From assembly GCA_017743475.1 (NCBI GenBank), contig JAGHYV010000026.1:1-54822 (forward strand): DNA of 54,822 nt, in the 5' to 3' direction. Of the stretch, positions 16,702-26,504 are shown piece by piece; positions within the stretch are counted from its first letter, which is position 1, and each line of letters opens with the position of its first letter. The translations under genes were made by a program, and so were the position numbers. The notes under the pieces were generated by a model. The model was not told the origin of the DNA and did not search any database. It saw only the letters and a program-made list of their open reading frames with translations. The DNA is from Roseiflexus sp. (GTDB taxonomy: Bacteria; Chloroflexota; Chloroflexia; Chloroflexales; Roseiflexaceae).

Positions 16702-17204
16702 ACCGCAAATATCTGGGCTACCTGTTTGAAATCGCGTGGATCCTTCCGAGCGTTGCAGTGCCGATTGCATTTCTGGTGGCGATTGTGATCACCGCCTTTG
16801 CCGTTGGCATTGCAGTGCCTGGTAATGTAGGGCGTGTCGATCCAAAGGCGCTCAACACAACGCCACCGTTCGACAAGCCCGGTCTGCGCGAACTGGCGCC
16901 AGGACGCTACGAAGCCGTCGTTACGGCGCAGTTGTTCAACTTTACACCGGGAGAGCTGGAGATACCTGCCGGTTCAAAAGTGACGTTCATCGTCACCAGT
17001 CGTGATGTCATTCACGGCTACAAGATTGAGAATACGCCCGTCAATATGATGGTCATTCCAGGGCAGATTTCGCGCATGACGACCACGTTTGATACCCCTG
17101 GCGAATACTATGTCTACTGCCACGAGTATTGTGGCGGCGGGCACCATTTGATGGTGGGCAAGGTCATTGTGACTCCGGCGAAGACGGCTTCGGCGAATCG
17201 CTAG
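16698..17204 (+). CDS. coxB: cytochrome c oxidase subunit II, ba3 type
   Basis: 168 aa, one N-terminal membrane helix and a periplasmic cupredoxin domain. CuA ligands are visible: His in SRDVIHGYK and the block CHEYCGGGHHLM (two Cys, Glu carbonyl position, His, Met). The short length and single helix are typical of the B-family (ba3) oxidase. Translation starts inside the stop codon of the CoxIIa gene. Confidence 0.9.
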   Translation: MNRKYLGYLFEIAWILPSVAVPIAFLVAIVITAFAVGIAVPGNVGRVDPKALNTTPPFDKPGLRELAPGRYEAVVTAQLFNFTPGELEIPAGSKVTFIVTSRDVIHGYKIENTPVNMMVIPGQISRMTTTFDTPGEYYVYCHEYCGGGHHLMVGKVIVTPAKTASANR

Positions 17205-17260
17205 TTGTGTGTCTGCCGTTCGCTGCACATGTAGCGCGGCGGCCTGGAATGGGAGATAGT

Positions 17261-18946
17261 ATGGCTACAGCGCGTGTTTCCGGTGTCTCTATTGCTGCTG
17301 AGCGCGCCGAGGTCGGTGTGTTTGCCACCGAGTATCGGTTGACAGGTCTGAACCTGCTGGTCGCATTTATCGCACTGGCGATCGGCGGTCTGTTCGGCGT
17401 GTTGCAGGCGTTGCAGTACAACGGGATCGATCTGTACAAGCCGATTGCGCCAGTCCTGCGCGGCGGGTACTATCAGGGGCTGGCGCTGCACGGCGTGCTC
17501 AATGTGTTGGTGTTCACCACGTTCTTCATTATCGGGTGGCTGACGTTCGTTACGTCACGATCGCTCGGCATTCCGCTGGCGAGTCGCGCGCTGGGGTGGA
17601 CGACGTTCGGCGTGATGACCGCTGGCTTGCTGATTGCGGCGTTGCCGTTGTTGCTCAACAATGCAACGGTTCTGTTCACGTTCTATCCGCCGCTTAAGGC
17701 GGATCCGCTGTTCTACATCGGTCTGACACTGGTGGTTGTCGGTACCTGGTTATTGTTGATAAACCAGGTGATGATGCTCCGGCAGTGGCGTGCAGCCAAC
17801 CCTGCAGCGCGCATTCCGTTGCCAGCGTTCATGGCGATTGTCACGATGACCATGTGGGTGATCTGCACCTTCGGCGTCGCTGCCGAGATGCTCTTCCTGC
17901 TGATCCCCTGGTCGCTGGGGTTGGTGCCGGGAACTGACCCGGTGCTGGCGCGCACGCTCTTCTGGTTCACCGGTCATCCAATCGTGTACTTCTGGCTGTT
18001 GCCAGTGTACATTTCGTGGTACAACTTCGTACCGCAGCAGGCGGGCGGCAGGTTGTTCAGTGATCCGATGGCGCGGGTGTCGTTCATTCTGTTCCTGATC
18101 CTTTCGACGCCGATCGGGATGCATCACCAGTACACCGATCCAGGCATCAGCGAGATCTGGAAACTGGTGCACGCAATCTTTACCTTTGGAGTCTTTTTCC
18201 CCAGTTTGCTGACCTTCTTCAACGTTGTAGCGTCACTCGAAAATGGCGGGCGAGCGCGTGGCGGCAAGGGGTGGCTGGTATGGGTCTTTAGTCTGCCCTG
18301 GCGCGAGCCGAGTTTTACAGCGCAGGTGCTGGCGATGATCCTGTTCGCCTTTGGGGGTGCGGGCGGACTGATCAATGCGTCGTATAATATCAACCTAGTG
18401 GTGCATAACACCTCGTGGGTTGCGGGACACTTTCATTTGACGGTTGGCACTGCCGTGACGCTTAGTTTCATGGGCATTACCTACTGGCTGGTTCCGCACC
18501 TCACTGGCCGCCGTCTGTGGAGCCCGATGATGGCGCTGGTGCAGGCATGGACGTGGTTCGTTGGCATGGGGATCTTCTCGCACTGGATGCATATGCTAGG
18601 TTTGCTGAGCATGCCGCGACGAACGGCAATAGGAGCAATGCGAGAGATTCAGCCTGAATGGGAAGCGCTCCTGCCAATGGTTGCAGTCGGCGCGATCATC
18701 ATGTTTGTGAGTGCCATTCTATACTACCTCAACATGGTGCTAACGATCACTGCTGGGAAGAGAGATGCAGTTCCTATGGTTCCATTTGCGCGGGCGGTTT
18801 CTGGTCCGGAGGATAGTCCACGGGTACTGGATAATTTCAAACCCTGGCTGGTAATTGCCTTCACGCTGATCGTGATCAACTATGCGCCGACGTTGATCAG
18901 ATTAGTGTCGGAAATGCAGTTCATTCCGGGTATACGTTCCTGGTGA
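17261..18946 (+). CDS. coxA: cytochrome c oxidase subunit I, ba3 (B-family)
   Basis: 561 aa from ATG 17261 (GGGAGA upstream); very hydrophobic, about 13-14 helices. Metal ligands: heme His in GLALHGVLNVL, CuB site GHPIVYFWLLP with its cross-linked Tyr, HH in GMHHQYTDPG, and the final pair in HNTSWVAGHFHLTVG. GHPIVY in place of GHPEVY marks the B-family, whose proton uptake uses the K channel only. With CoxIIa, CoxB and SCO1 this forms a complete high-affinity terminal oxidase, useful to a phototroph that respires at low O2 in the dark. Confidence 0.93.
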   Translation: MATARVSGVSIAAERAEVGVFATEYRLTGLNLLVAFIALAIGGLFGVLQALQYNGIDLYKPIAPVLRGGYYQGLALHGVLNVLVFTTFFIIGWLTFVTSRSLGIPLASRALGWTTFGVMTAGLLIAALPLLLNNATVLFTFYPPLKADPLFYIGLTLVVVGTWLLLINQVMMLRQWRAANPAARIPLPAFMAIVTMTMWVICTFGVAAEMLFLLIPWSLGLVPGTDPVLARTLFWFTGHPIVYFWLLPVYISWYNFVPQQAGGRLFSDPMARVSFILFLILSTPIGMHHQYTDPGISEIWKLVHAIFTFGVFFPSLLTFFNVVASLENGGRARGGKGWLVWVFSLPWREPSFTAQVLAMILFAFGGAGGLINASYNINLVVHNTSWVAGHFHLTVGTAVTLSFMGITYWLVPHLTGRRLWSPMMALVQAWTWFVGMGIFSHWMHMLGLLSMPRRTAIGAMREIQPEWEALLPMVAVGAIIMFVSAILYYLNMVLTITAGKRDAVPMVPFARAVSGPEDSPRVLDNFKPWLVIAFTLIVINYAPTLIRLVSEMQFIPGIRSW

Positions 18947-18961
18947 GTATGCACAGCGGTC

Positions 18962-18989
18962 GGGGGACGAACGATGCCGTTCGTCCCCC
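18962..18989 (+). terminator. terminator hairpin after coxA
   Basis: GGGGGACGAACG (18962-18973), loop ATGC, CGTTCGTCCCCC (18978-18989): a perfect 12-bp stem. Only a weak T-rich tail (AGGTATTTCTT) follows, but position 15 bp after the coxA stop supports termination. Confidence 0.75.
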
Positions 18990-19071
18990 AGGTATTTCTT
19001 GACACACGTTTTCCGTATGTCGGAGTTAGCCTCCACGCTTCGTTTTCGCTCGTGTATCAAAGGAAAACACT

Positions 19072-21333
19072 GTAACACGTCCGCACCTTTGGTCGCTGTC
19101 ATTCGCGGCGCTTTTGCCAATGTTGACCTTTGTCGCACCTGCGCATCTTGTCGCTGCCCCGCAAGATTTTCGCTGGGATCCCGCCTTGCGCTTACACCGT
19201 CACCAATCAGCGCCAAACAATACCGTGCTGGTCGCGAGCGATTTTCGTCTGCGCAATGACGATACGATCACGGCAACGTTCACTATCTCCTTCCCGGAGG
19301 TTCCTAGCGGCTGGCAGGCGAGTACGACGGTTGCGCAACCAATTGTGGTCAACCCGACGGCGCTGTCGGCAGTTATTCCTTTTCGTGTCATCATTCCGCC
19401 GAACACGCCCAACGGGTGCAACAATTACCGTTCGCGCAACGCGCATCGATGTGACACCAAATCAGACGGCAGAAGCGGTGATTCAGGCGACGCTGGTAGC
19501 CCTGGCGCCGAGTATGTCGCCAGTTTCCGCCTGTCCCGAAGTGTCCAATCTAGGGAACAACTTCGATAGTGCTGCTCTGATCCTTGTGGATCGCGCCGGA
19601 CGCCACGGTATCTGCATTATTGGCGATGAGAACTGGTTCAGGTTTGGCGCCGTCGCTGGCAAGTGTTACTCGATCGATATTCCCGATATAGATACTGGTC
19701 TCGATCTCTCGCTCGAACTCTACGACTCGAACTGGCGTCTTGTTGATTCGTAACGATGATTTTCCATTTCGCGGTGGTACACAAACGCTCACTAATACAC
19801 GACCGCTGATCCAGTCGTTTCGTGCGCCAACCAGCGGGTTCTTCTATGTGCGTGTGCGTGATACCCTGGGGATCGGTGGCAGTAACCTCAGTTATACGAT
19901 CATCGTGCGCGACGAGAGTTATGGTCCTTTCCCGACCCCGGTTTCATCCCTCTGCAACGATATCTACAAGCAGGATGGGTTGCCGGAACTGGCGCGGCAG
20001 ATCAATCAGAACGAGACGCAGCGCGGGCGCCTGCTCTGCCCCTGATTGGGTGAAGTTCTTTGCACTCGCCGGGTATACCTGCTATCTGTATACCAACACG
20101 CGACCATACGCGCCACCAGATTCTGGCAGCGTTGCCTGGCGCTGATACGCTCCTCTTCCTGTTTGGGCGTGATGCAATCACGTTGATCGATTCGAATAAC
20201 AATATCGAAGGCAGCACAACCCTCGATTCACTAGTGCGATTTACTCCCTCAGCCGATAGCATTTACTATGCGCAGATCAAGAATGTCGGCGATATTGGCG
20301 GGATGTTTATTCGCTACGATCTGACCTTGAAGGCTTGCCCGGTCGAACAACCGGCACGTGGACCCCCGCCCGATATTCTTCCGGCGTCACCACCACGGGC
20401 AACCGTTGATGTTGTTCCTCTGGCGCAAGAAGTCGGGCCGCTGATCGATGCAAGTGGAGCGCCACAAGCCGTTCCTGCCCTGGTCGGAGATGCTGGCGGT
20501 GAGATGATCGTGGCGCTCGCCAGCGCTCAACCGATTGCACCGCCAGATTGATCCGGCGTTCACCAGCATCTGGCAGCGATTCGATCTGCCGGTGACGACC
20601 GGGCGCGCGAAACGCGCATGGGTGTGGGGTCCGGCGCCACGCCTGGCGCGCAGTGAACCATACATCCAATCAAGTACTGGACTGCAGCAGGTGCTCTAAT
20701 TTCGACGAGGGACGCCTCGAGATCAATAACCCCGCGGGAGATCGCAACGCTGCTTCATTCGTCACTGCTGGCTTGCTGGTGTCGGAAATGGTTATGGGGC
20801 GGGTTCAGATCGGTGATAGTGAGTATATGGTGCACCAACCGGCAATGCTTCCAGTCGTTGGCGACCTTGGTAGTCCACATGCGCCTACCTACGCAATGTT
20901 TTCTCCTCTTACGTTACCGGTTGCCGATCGCATAGGCCTGCCAGTGTTCGATGCGCTGCTGTCGGGCGGAAGCGTGTGCCCCATGGTTGGACTGGCGCGT
21001 CCAGAGACGCGTATCGCCCATTTTGTCGCAGTCACAAGGTATAATATCCCGCGCATTTTCTGGGAGTATTTGACAGCATCGGGGGTTGTATACGACAATG
21101 GTGCCTGCTGGGCTGGTCGGGTCCTGGATTGGGTGGCGGTTGTCGGGTATCCGAATCAGCGAAGCGTACTGGGTGCGTGTGCAGGTCGGCAGTGTCAAAC
21201 GTGATGTTCTGGTGCAGTTGTTCGAGCATCGCGTGCTGACCTATACCCTCGATGAGCAACCAATGTGGCAGGTGCAGATGGGGAATATAGGGCAGTATAC
21301 TATATCTGGCACTACGGCAGTTCGTTGCCATAA
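19072..21333 (+). pseudogene. decayed gene of a large secreted protein with PPC-like domains
   Basis: Protein-like reading continues through all three frames with at least eight frame changes. Segments in order: signal peptide and Ig-like part (LWSLSFAALLPMLTFVAPA..., frame of 19072, to about 19410); PPC-like (GDENWFRFGAVAGKCYSID, to 19753); PPC-like (GGTQTLTNTRPLIQSFRAPT, about 19740-20042); DWVKFFALAGYTCYLYTN (about 20040-20090); GADTLLFLFGRDAITLID (about 20120-20551); IWQRFDLPVTTGRAKRAWVW (20529-20699); YFDEGRLEINN-like block to about 21150; ISEAYWVRVQVG to 21297; final YIWHYGSSLP stop at 21333. The last third matches a domain frequent in extracellular Chloroflexota proteins. AAAGGA (19059-19064) stands 7 nt before GTA where a start codon would be expected, so even the start seems lost. 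Confidence 0.8.
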
Positions 21334-21433
21334 CACGTCTGCCATAAGCGGCGTCGTAGGTTGAGGGCTGAGACGGTAGTGATCGTGCTGTGTTTCTGAT
21401 TTGCTTCTGTCACGCAATGTTCCGGACACCCCT

Positions 21434-21793
21434 ATGCCATCATTCAACGAACGTGTTGGTGAAGTGATCAAACGCAAACGCCAGCGCGACCGATTGACTC
21501 AGGCAGAACTGGGGAGTCGCATTGGCGTGAGCGGCAGTTATATCAGCAGCATCGAAAACGGGCAGAGTAGCGCGCGGATCGCCGAGATCGAAGCGCTGGC
21601 AGCCGTCTTTCGCACCACTGCTTTCGAACTGCTCAGCGAGGCAGTAGCGGCGGATGGCTACAAGTTTTCGGCAGCGCACCGTGACCGCGAGGCATTCCTG
21701 AACCTGTACGACTCCCTTTCTCCTGAACATCAACAGATGGCGCGCACGTTCCTGTTGTTCCTACGCGATCAGCAGAATCTTCCCCGTGAATAA
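21434..21793 (+). CDS. XRE-family helix-turn-helix regulator
   Basis: 119 aa from ATG 21434. The N-terminal 65 residues are a Cro/C1-type HTH (ERVGEVIKRKRQRDRLTQAE, then GVSGSYISSIENGQSSARIA). The C-terminal half (HRDREAFLNLYDSLSPEHQQMARTFLLF) is helical and probably mediates dimerisation or ligand sensing. Its last 8 bases overlap the start of the solute-binding protein gene, so it is co-translated with a lipoprotein and may regulate it or its own operon. Confidence 0.8.
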   Translation: MPSFNERVGEVIKRKRQRDRLTQAELGSRIGVSGSYISSIENGQSSARIAEIEALAAVFRTTAFELLSEAVAADGYKFSAAHRDREAFLNLYDSLSPEHQQMARTFLLFLRDQQNLPRE

Positions 21794-23546
21794 GTCATCG
21801 TCGTCAATCCATACCCCTCGTTCTCTCAGACAGTTGTTCCAGTTGCTCAGCGCCGGCATCTGGGTCGCTGCGACAATGCTTGCGCTGCTTGTAGCTTGTG
21901 GCACCCTGGATCGACCAGTTGCAACCGGTGAAGCCTCGCCGAGTTCTACGCTCACATCAGAGCTGCCGACCCCTACCGCGCTGCCGCGTGGCGGAAACCT
22001 CACAATCCGTCTGTCCGAAGATAGTGTCGCATTGCGACCCTGGCGTCCGCGCACACGCGGCGAAGAGCAAATTATTGGGTTGGTCTACAGCGGTCTGGTG
22101 CGCCTGGACGCGACCCTGGCGCCGCAACCGGACCTGGCGACAGGTTGGGTAGCCTCAGCCGATGGACGGATCATCACGTTCACCTTGCGGAGCGATGCCG
22201 TCTGGCACGATGGACATCCGGTCACGGTTGATGATGTTGTCTTTACGCTCGATGCATTGCGCGCACTGCCGCCGTCTACAGCGTTGCTCACCGGGTTGCG
22301 GCGAATTGTCGAAGTGACGGCGCCGGAGAGCGATACGATTGTCATCCGCCTCGATGAACGCTACGCGCCCATCTTCAGCCTGCTTACAACGCCGGTGCTG
22401 CCGCGTCACCTGCTGATCGGCAGAAACCTGGCAGAATTCAACGCCTGGGATGTGCCGGTTGGCAGTGGTCCCTTCCGTTTTGAACAGCGCGAGCCGGGCG
22501 TAGCAATCACACTGGCGGCGAATCAGGCATTCTACCGGGGTGCGCCGCTCCTTGATCGGGTGGTGTTCGTCATCGCGCCCGATGCACAGGTGGCAGCGTC
22601 GGCGTTACAGGATGAACGTTTGCTGCTGGCTGAACTTCCCTGGAGCGTCGGCAGCGTCATAACCGAAACATTGCCAATGCTGCAATGGGGCGCATATGCT
22701 GAGAACGGGTATTATTTTCTCGCCTTCAACCTGCGTTCCGACCGAATCTTCAGCGATCCGAGGCTACGCGAGGCGCTGGCGGCGACGATCGATCTGCCGC
22801 GTATTGTACAGGAAGTGACCGACGGGCAGGGGATGACCATCGGCAGCAGCGCCGCGCCGGGTTCCTGGGCAGACCTGACGCCGCCATCGACTGGAACAGT
22901 TGATCTGGATCGCGCGCGGGCGCTGCTGGACGAAGCCGGATGGTGCCTTCCGGCTGCAGGCGCTATTCGCCAGCGCGATGGAGTGCCGCTGACAGTGCAA
23001 CTTTTCGTGCGCGCTGACGATCCGCGTCGGGTGCGCGCCGCCGAGTTGATAGCCAGCGCTGCCGAGCAGATCGGGATGGATATTGTGGTGCAGCCTGCCG
23101 ATTTTGCCACTGTTATTCGCTCGAAATATGCGCCGCCCTACGACTTTGATCTGCTGATCGGCAGTTGGATCAATGGTATTGCCGATCCGGATTTCGCTGA
23201 CTACGCTTTCTACGACCCGGACGATTTTGCGCTCTTTCATTCGAGTCAGATCAACCAGGGACTGGCGGATACACGTCCAACGCTCAACTTCGTAGGGTTC
23301 AGCGATCCGATCTACGATAATCAGGCGGGTGCGGCGCGGCAGTTATACGATTTGAATGAGCGGGCGCAGGCAATCCGGCGTGCCCAGGAACGGATAGCGC
23401 TTCTGCGTCCATATCTGTTTCTCTGGGCAGATCGGATAGCGGTAGTGTGCAATCCGCGGGTAAAAACGCCAGACGGACCTGTCAACCTGATGACGCCCAA
23501 CTATATGTGGAATATCGAACGGTGGTACGTAGAGCCGGAGGGGTGA
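21786..23546 (+). CDS. peptide/nickel-type ABC transporter substrate-binding lipoprotein (SBP_bac_5)
   Basis: 586 aa from GTG 21786, inside the end of the XRE gene. A lipoprotein signal peptide ends in LALLVACG (lipobox, Cys about residue 38), followed by a Ser/Thr/Pro linker. The family 5 fold follows: GLVYSGLVRLDATLAPQPDLATGW, then DAVWHDGHPVTVDDVVFTLD, and C-terminal DFDLLIGSWINGIADPDFADY. These bind oligopeptides, nickel-chelates or sugars outside the cell. No permease or ATPase gene is adjacent, so its transporter is elsewhere or it works as a receptor. Confidence 0.88.
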   Translation: MNKSSSSIHTPRSLRQLFQLLSAGIWVAATMLALLVACGTLDRPVATGEASPSSTLTSELPTPTALPRGGNLTIRLSEDSVALRPWRPRTRGEEQIIGLVYSGLVRLDATLAPQPDLATGWVASADGRIITFTLRSDAVWHDGHPVTVDDVVFTLDALRALPPSTALLTGLRRIVEVTAPESDTIVIRLDERYAPIFSLLTTPVLPRHLLIGRNLAEFNAWDVPVGSGPFRFEQREPGVAITLAANQAFYRGAPLLDRVVFVIAPDAQVAASALQDERLLLAELPWSVGSVITETLPMLQWGAYAENGYYFLAFNLRSDRIFSDPRLREALAATIDLPRIVQEVTDGQGMTIGSSAAPGSWADLTPPSTGTVDLDRARALLDEAGWCLPAAGAIRQRDGVPLTVQLFVRADDPRRVRAAELIASAAEQIGMDIVVQPADFATVIRSKYAPPYDFDLLIGSWINGIADPDFADYAFYDPDDFALFHSSQINQGLADTRPTLNFVGFSDPIYDNQAGAARQLYDLNERAQAIRRAQERIALLRPYLFLWADRIAVVCNPRVKTPDGPVNLMTPNYMWNIERWYVEPEG

Positions 23547-23548
23547 AC

Positions 23549-23574
23549 GTTGCAGGTTGCAGGTTGCAGGTTGC
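23549..23574. repeat. heptanucleotide tandem repeat (GTTGCAG)
   Basis: About 3.7 units of GTTGCAG immediately after the stop codon of the solute-binding protein gene. Confidence 0.85.
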
Positions 23575-23620
23575 ATTGCAGCGTCCACGTGGGAGCGCGA
23601 GGCGAGAGACAAGCGCCGAA

Positions 23621-23638
23621 GTTCCTGGTTCCTGGTTC
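23621..23638. repeat. heptanucleotide tandem repeat (GTTCCTG)
   Basis: About 2.6 units of GTTCCTG, 47 bp after the GTTGCAG array, in the short gap between convergent genes. Confidence 0.75.
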
Positions 23639-23653
23639 TCTAACCCCCGACTC

Positions 23654-24382
23654 CTACCCCGAACGCTTCTCACCAACCGCGTGGCTATGATGTCCATCGT
23701 ACCCCATGCGGATCCATCCCCGCTGGATCGCATAAATAACCGCCATCGTTCGATCATTGACCTGGAGCTTCGACAGAATAGATGTGATATGGTTTTTGAC
23801 CGTCTGCCCGCTGATCGAAAGTTGAGAAGCGATCTCTTTGTTTGACAACCCACGAGCAATGCAGTCGAGTATCTCGATTTCGCGCGACGTTAGCGGCGCA
23901 AACAATGCGCTGGTGCGCTCATCTTCGGTGGCGGCAAGCTCGCGAAACTGATGCAGCACGCGGGTAGCGACGTGCGGCTTGGCAATGACACTATCGTTGA
24001 TCAGATATTTTCCGCGTGCGACTTCGCGGATCATGCGCACCAGATCGCGCGGATGCACATCTTTCGATGAATAGGCCGCGGCGCCGACTTTGATAGCCTG
24101 AAAAAGTTGATCATCGTCCTCGTAGACACTGATGACAATCAAACCGATGCGCGGTTCCCGTCGCTTGATAACGCGGGCAACTTCCAGACCGTTCAGTCCG
24201 GGTAGATTGATATCGACCAAAACGACATCCGGGACGAGACGTTCTGCCAGTTTGATCGCTTCCTGCCCATTTTCTGCCTCACCGACCACTTCCATATCTC
24301 CAGCTTCTTCCAGGCTCCAGCGAATACCCTGGCGGAAAAGCGGGTGATCATCGATAATCAGTACACGAATACGTTGTTCCAT
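23654..24382 (-). CDS. NarL/DegU-family response regulator
   Basis: About 242 aa. I prefer ATG 24382 (AGGATGAAG upstream); ATG 24391 is also possible. Receiver domain: IIDDHPLFRQGI with the acidic pair, phospho-acceptor Asp in DVVLVDINLPGLNG, conserved Thr/Ser in IVISVYEDD and Lys in AYSSKDVHPRD. A linker leads to a LuxR-type HTH (LTSREIEILDCIARGLSNKE, then IASQLSISGQTVKNHI). The kinase gene lies directly upstream with its stop at 24397, so the pair forms one operon. Confidence 0.9.
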   Translation of the reverse strand: MEQRIRVLIIDDHPLFRQGIRWSLEEAGDMEVVGEAENGQEAIKLAERLVPDVVLVDINLPGLNGLEVARVIKRREPRIGLIVISVYEDDDQLFQAIKVGAAAYSSKDVHPRDLVRMIREVARGKYLINDSVIAKPHVATRVLHQFRELAATEDERTSALFAPLTSREIEILDCIARGLSNKEIASQLSISGQTVKNHITSILSKLQVNDRTMAVIYAIQRGWIRMGYDGHHSHAVGEKRSG

Positions 24383-24396
24383 CGTCTTCATCCTGG

Positions 24397-25437
24397 CTAT
24401 TCCAGTGGGAGTATAACTGTGACTTCAGTTCCATGCCCTGGACGTGATGCAACTGTCAGGCGTGCACCGATCAATTCCGCTCGCTCCCGCATACTTGTCA
24501 GCCCCCAGTTGCTTTTGCCAGTTCGTCGGGCTACTTCGCGGGGATCAAATCCCGGTCCCTCATCGCGCACCGACAGGATCAGCGTGTTTGCCTGCTGCAC
24601 AAAACGTACTGTGATCGGCGCGCCTCGTGCGTATTTGTGTGCATTCTGAAGTGCCTCCTGAACGATCCGATAGAGAACAATCTCGACTTCGTCTGCCTGT
24701 CGCGGCACGGCATCGGCTTCGAACGTCACTCGCACATTGTAGGTATTGCCATAGGTGCGCAAATAGTCGCGCAGCGCTTCAACCAGACCGCGTTCGGCGA
24801 CCTGTCCCGGTCGCAGGTTGGCGATAAAGCGGCGGACTTCGCTCAATCCGTCGCGGGTCGCACTGCGCAGACGATCAATCATCTGCACCAGTTTTTCGGC
24901 ATGTTCACCGGTTTGCTGTTGTGCTAGCACGTAACAGGTTTCGAGTAACATTAGCGAATTCGCAAGCACCTGTGCCGGTCCGTCGTGAACCTCGCGTGCC
25001 AGGCGCACTCTTTCCTCTTCTCGCCCGTAAATGACCTGTGAACGCAGTGCCAGCGCCCAGGGATCAGATGTCGCACTTGTTCCGGTATTCGTCAATGCGC
25101 TACTACTCATCTCGATCTGACGAATCAGCAGTTCTATCTGTCTTAAACCGCTGCGCCGCATATCTACGTTGCGGGTCAATTCGTCGCAACGCGTCCGCAG
25201 TTTTGCTATCTGCTGACCAAGCGCTTCGGCGTTTAGGCGTTGCCGCTGAAGCGCAGTGCGGTACTGAAGGGTCACCTCATCGAGTTCGCGTTCAGCCTGA
25301 CGGAGCGCGGCATGAAGCGCATGCATCTCCTGACGCTCGCGTTCTGCCAGTGCGCGCAACCGCTCTAGTTGCTCTGCCACAATGTCACGCGCTTCGCGGA
25401 GAGCGACCGGTATTGCTGGCTCTTCCTGCAAACCCAT
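24397..25437 (-). CDS. cytoplasmic NarX/DegS-type sensor histidine kinase
   Basis: 346 aa, no membrane segment. Residues about 10-100 form a long coiled coil (many Arg/Glu/Leu/Gln), like DegS. The HisKA_3 phosphorylation motif is EERVRLAREVHDGPAQVLAN, with His in EVHDG. The HATPase domain has RIVQEALQNAHKYARG (N box), DEGPGFD (G1) and GLTSMRERAELIGARL (G2). The signal is probably cytoplasmic or delivered by a partner. It is divergent from bchJ with a 380-bp intergenic region between, so regulation of the pigment genes is possible but unproven. Confidence 0.9.
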   Translation of the reverse strand: MGLQEEPAIPVALREARDIVAEQLERLRALAERERQEMHALHAALRQAERELDEVTLQYRTALQRQRLNAEALGQQIAKLRTRCDELTRNVDMRRSGLRQIELLIRQIEMSSSALTNTGTSATSDPWALALRSQVIYGREEERVRLAREVHDGPAQVLANSLMLLETCYVLAQQQTGEHAEKLVQMIDRLRSATRDGLSEVRRFIANLRPGQVAERGLVEALRDYLRTYGNTYNVRVTFEADAVPRQADEVEIVLYRIVQEALQNAHKYARGAPITVRFVQQANTLILSVRDEGPGFDPREVARRTGKSNWGLTSMRERAELIGARLTVASRPGHGTEVTVILPLE

Positions 25438-25820
25438 AGCGCTGTGTCTGCCAGTCGTACAAAATTATATCGTGTAGCACAAATATACATCAGATTGGGG
25501 GACAATTCCAGTCAGTTCATCATAAATTCTTATTCAAAATAGAGTCGAATTGGTTGCAATTCATCCGCCAACGCTGTCGTTACCCTAACGCCGGACGTGG
25601 TTCGTGCACACACTGGCGAAGAATGATGATAGGTCCGCCGTTGGAATAGCCGGTTGTCTATCGAATGCCCGCGTACATCCCCTGCACAATTGCTCGACAA
25701 AATTGCATGGTTGCAACTTGGTTAAGAAAGCGCAACGAACGATTGATGAACCATTTCGGTACATTCCGCGTGCTGGCAGTATAGTGCGGTCAATTCCCAT
25801 GGATCGCAGTGAGGGCAATA
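25438..25820. promoter_or_regulatory. AT-richer divergent control region between kinase and bchJ
   Basis: 383 bp, visibly lower in GC than its surroundings (for example around 25455-25490 and 25525-25560). It must carry the promoter of bchJ and that of the two-component pair. The elements GGTTGCAAT (25553-25561) and GGTTGCAAC (25708-25716) recur and could be a binding site. No riboswitch was recognised. Confidence 0.4.
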
Positions 25821-26420
25821 ATGACGACAGCAGCTCGTGGCACAGGCAAGATAGGTCCCAATGCAATTATCCAGACCGTTGCAGCGTTGCGGGAAATGTT
25901 CGGCGATGAAGGAGCGCGTGCCGTGCTGGTGCGCGGCGGGGCGGGCGATCTTCCGGATCATCTGCCCCACGAGTTGATCGACGAGCGTGAGTTTCATGCG
26001 CTGGTTGAACTGCTCATCGCGCAGATTGGCGAGGAACAGACGAACATGGTCATGGCGCGCTCCGGGCAGTTGACGTCGGAGTATGTGTTTGCTAACCGTA
26101 TCCCGCCGGTTGCGCACATTGCGCTTCGCTTACTAACGCCGCGGCTGCGGTTGCGTCTGCTGTTGCCAGCAATGCGACGCCATACCTGGACCTTTGCTGG
26201 CAGTGGCGTGTTTGCTTACGATCTCACACCAACGCCATCCCTGTCGATTGCCAATGGAACGCTATTCGATACGTCGGCGATGTCTGCGGCAATGTGCGCC
26301 TACTATCGTGGTGCATTCGAGCGCATGTTTCGGAAACTGGTCTGCCCACATGCAACGTTGCGCGAACTTGAGTGTCAGGCACGGGGTGATCGCCGCTGTA
26401 GGTATGCAATCCAATGTTGA
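25821..26420 (+). CDS. bchJ: BchJ-like V4R-domain protein of bacteriochlorophyll synthesis
   Basis: 199 aa from ATG 25821 with GAGGG upstream (a GTG at 25809 is in frame). The sequence IGPNAIIQTVAALREMFGDE at the start, the HELIDEREFHALVELL block and the C-terminal V4R domain (ANGTLFDTSAMSAAMCAYYR ... ATLRELECQARGDRRCRYAI, with three Cys) match BchJ. BchJ was first described as an 8-vinyl reductase of divinyl protochlorophyllide, and is now often viewed as an accessory factor. It leads the cluster bchJ - radical SAM - bchE. Confidence 0.8.
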   Translation: MTTAARGTGKIGPNAIIQTVAALREMFGDEGARAVLVRGGAGDLPDHLPHELIDEREFHALVELLIAQIGEEQTNMVMARSGQLTSEYVFANRIPPVAHIALRLLTPRLRLRLLLPAMRRHTWTFAGSGVFAYDLTPTPSLSIANGTLFDTSAMSAAMCAYYRGAFERMFRKLVCPHATLRELECQARGDRRCRYAIQC

Positions 26421-26504
26421 CCGTCGATTGGGGTGAAGGCGCGTTCAATGCGCCTGTTTTCTGGCAGAGGTAGTTCTTACTTTTCACTACATTGAGGTGT
26501 ACGA

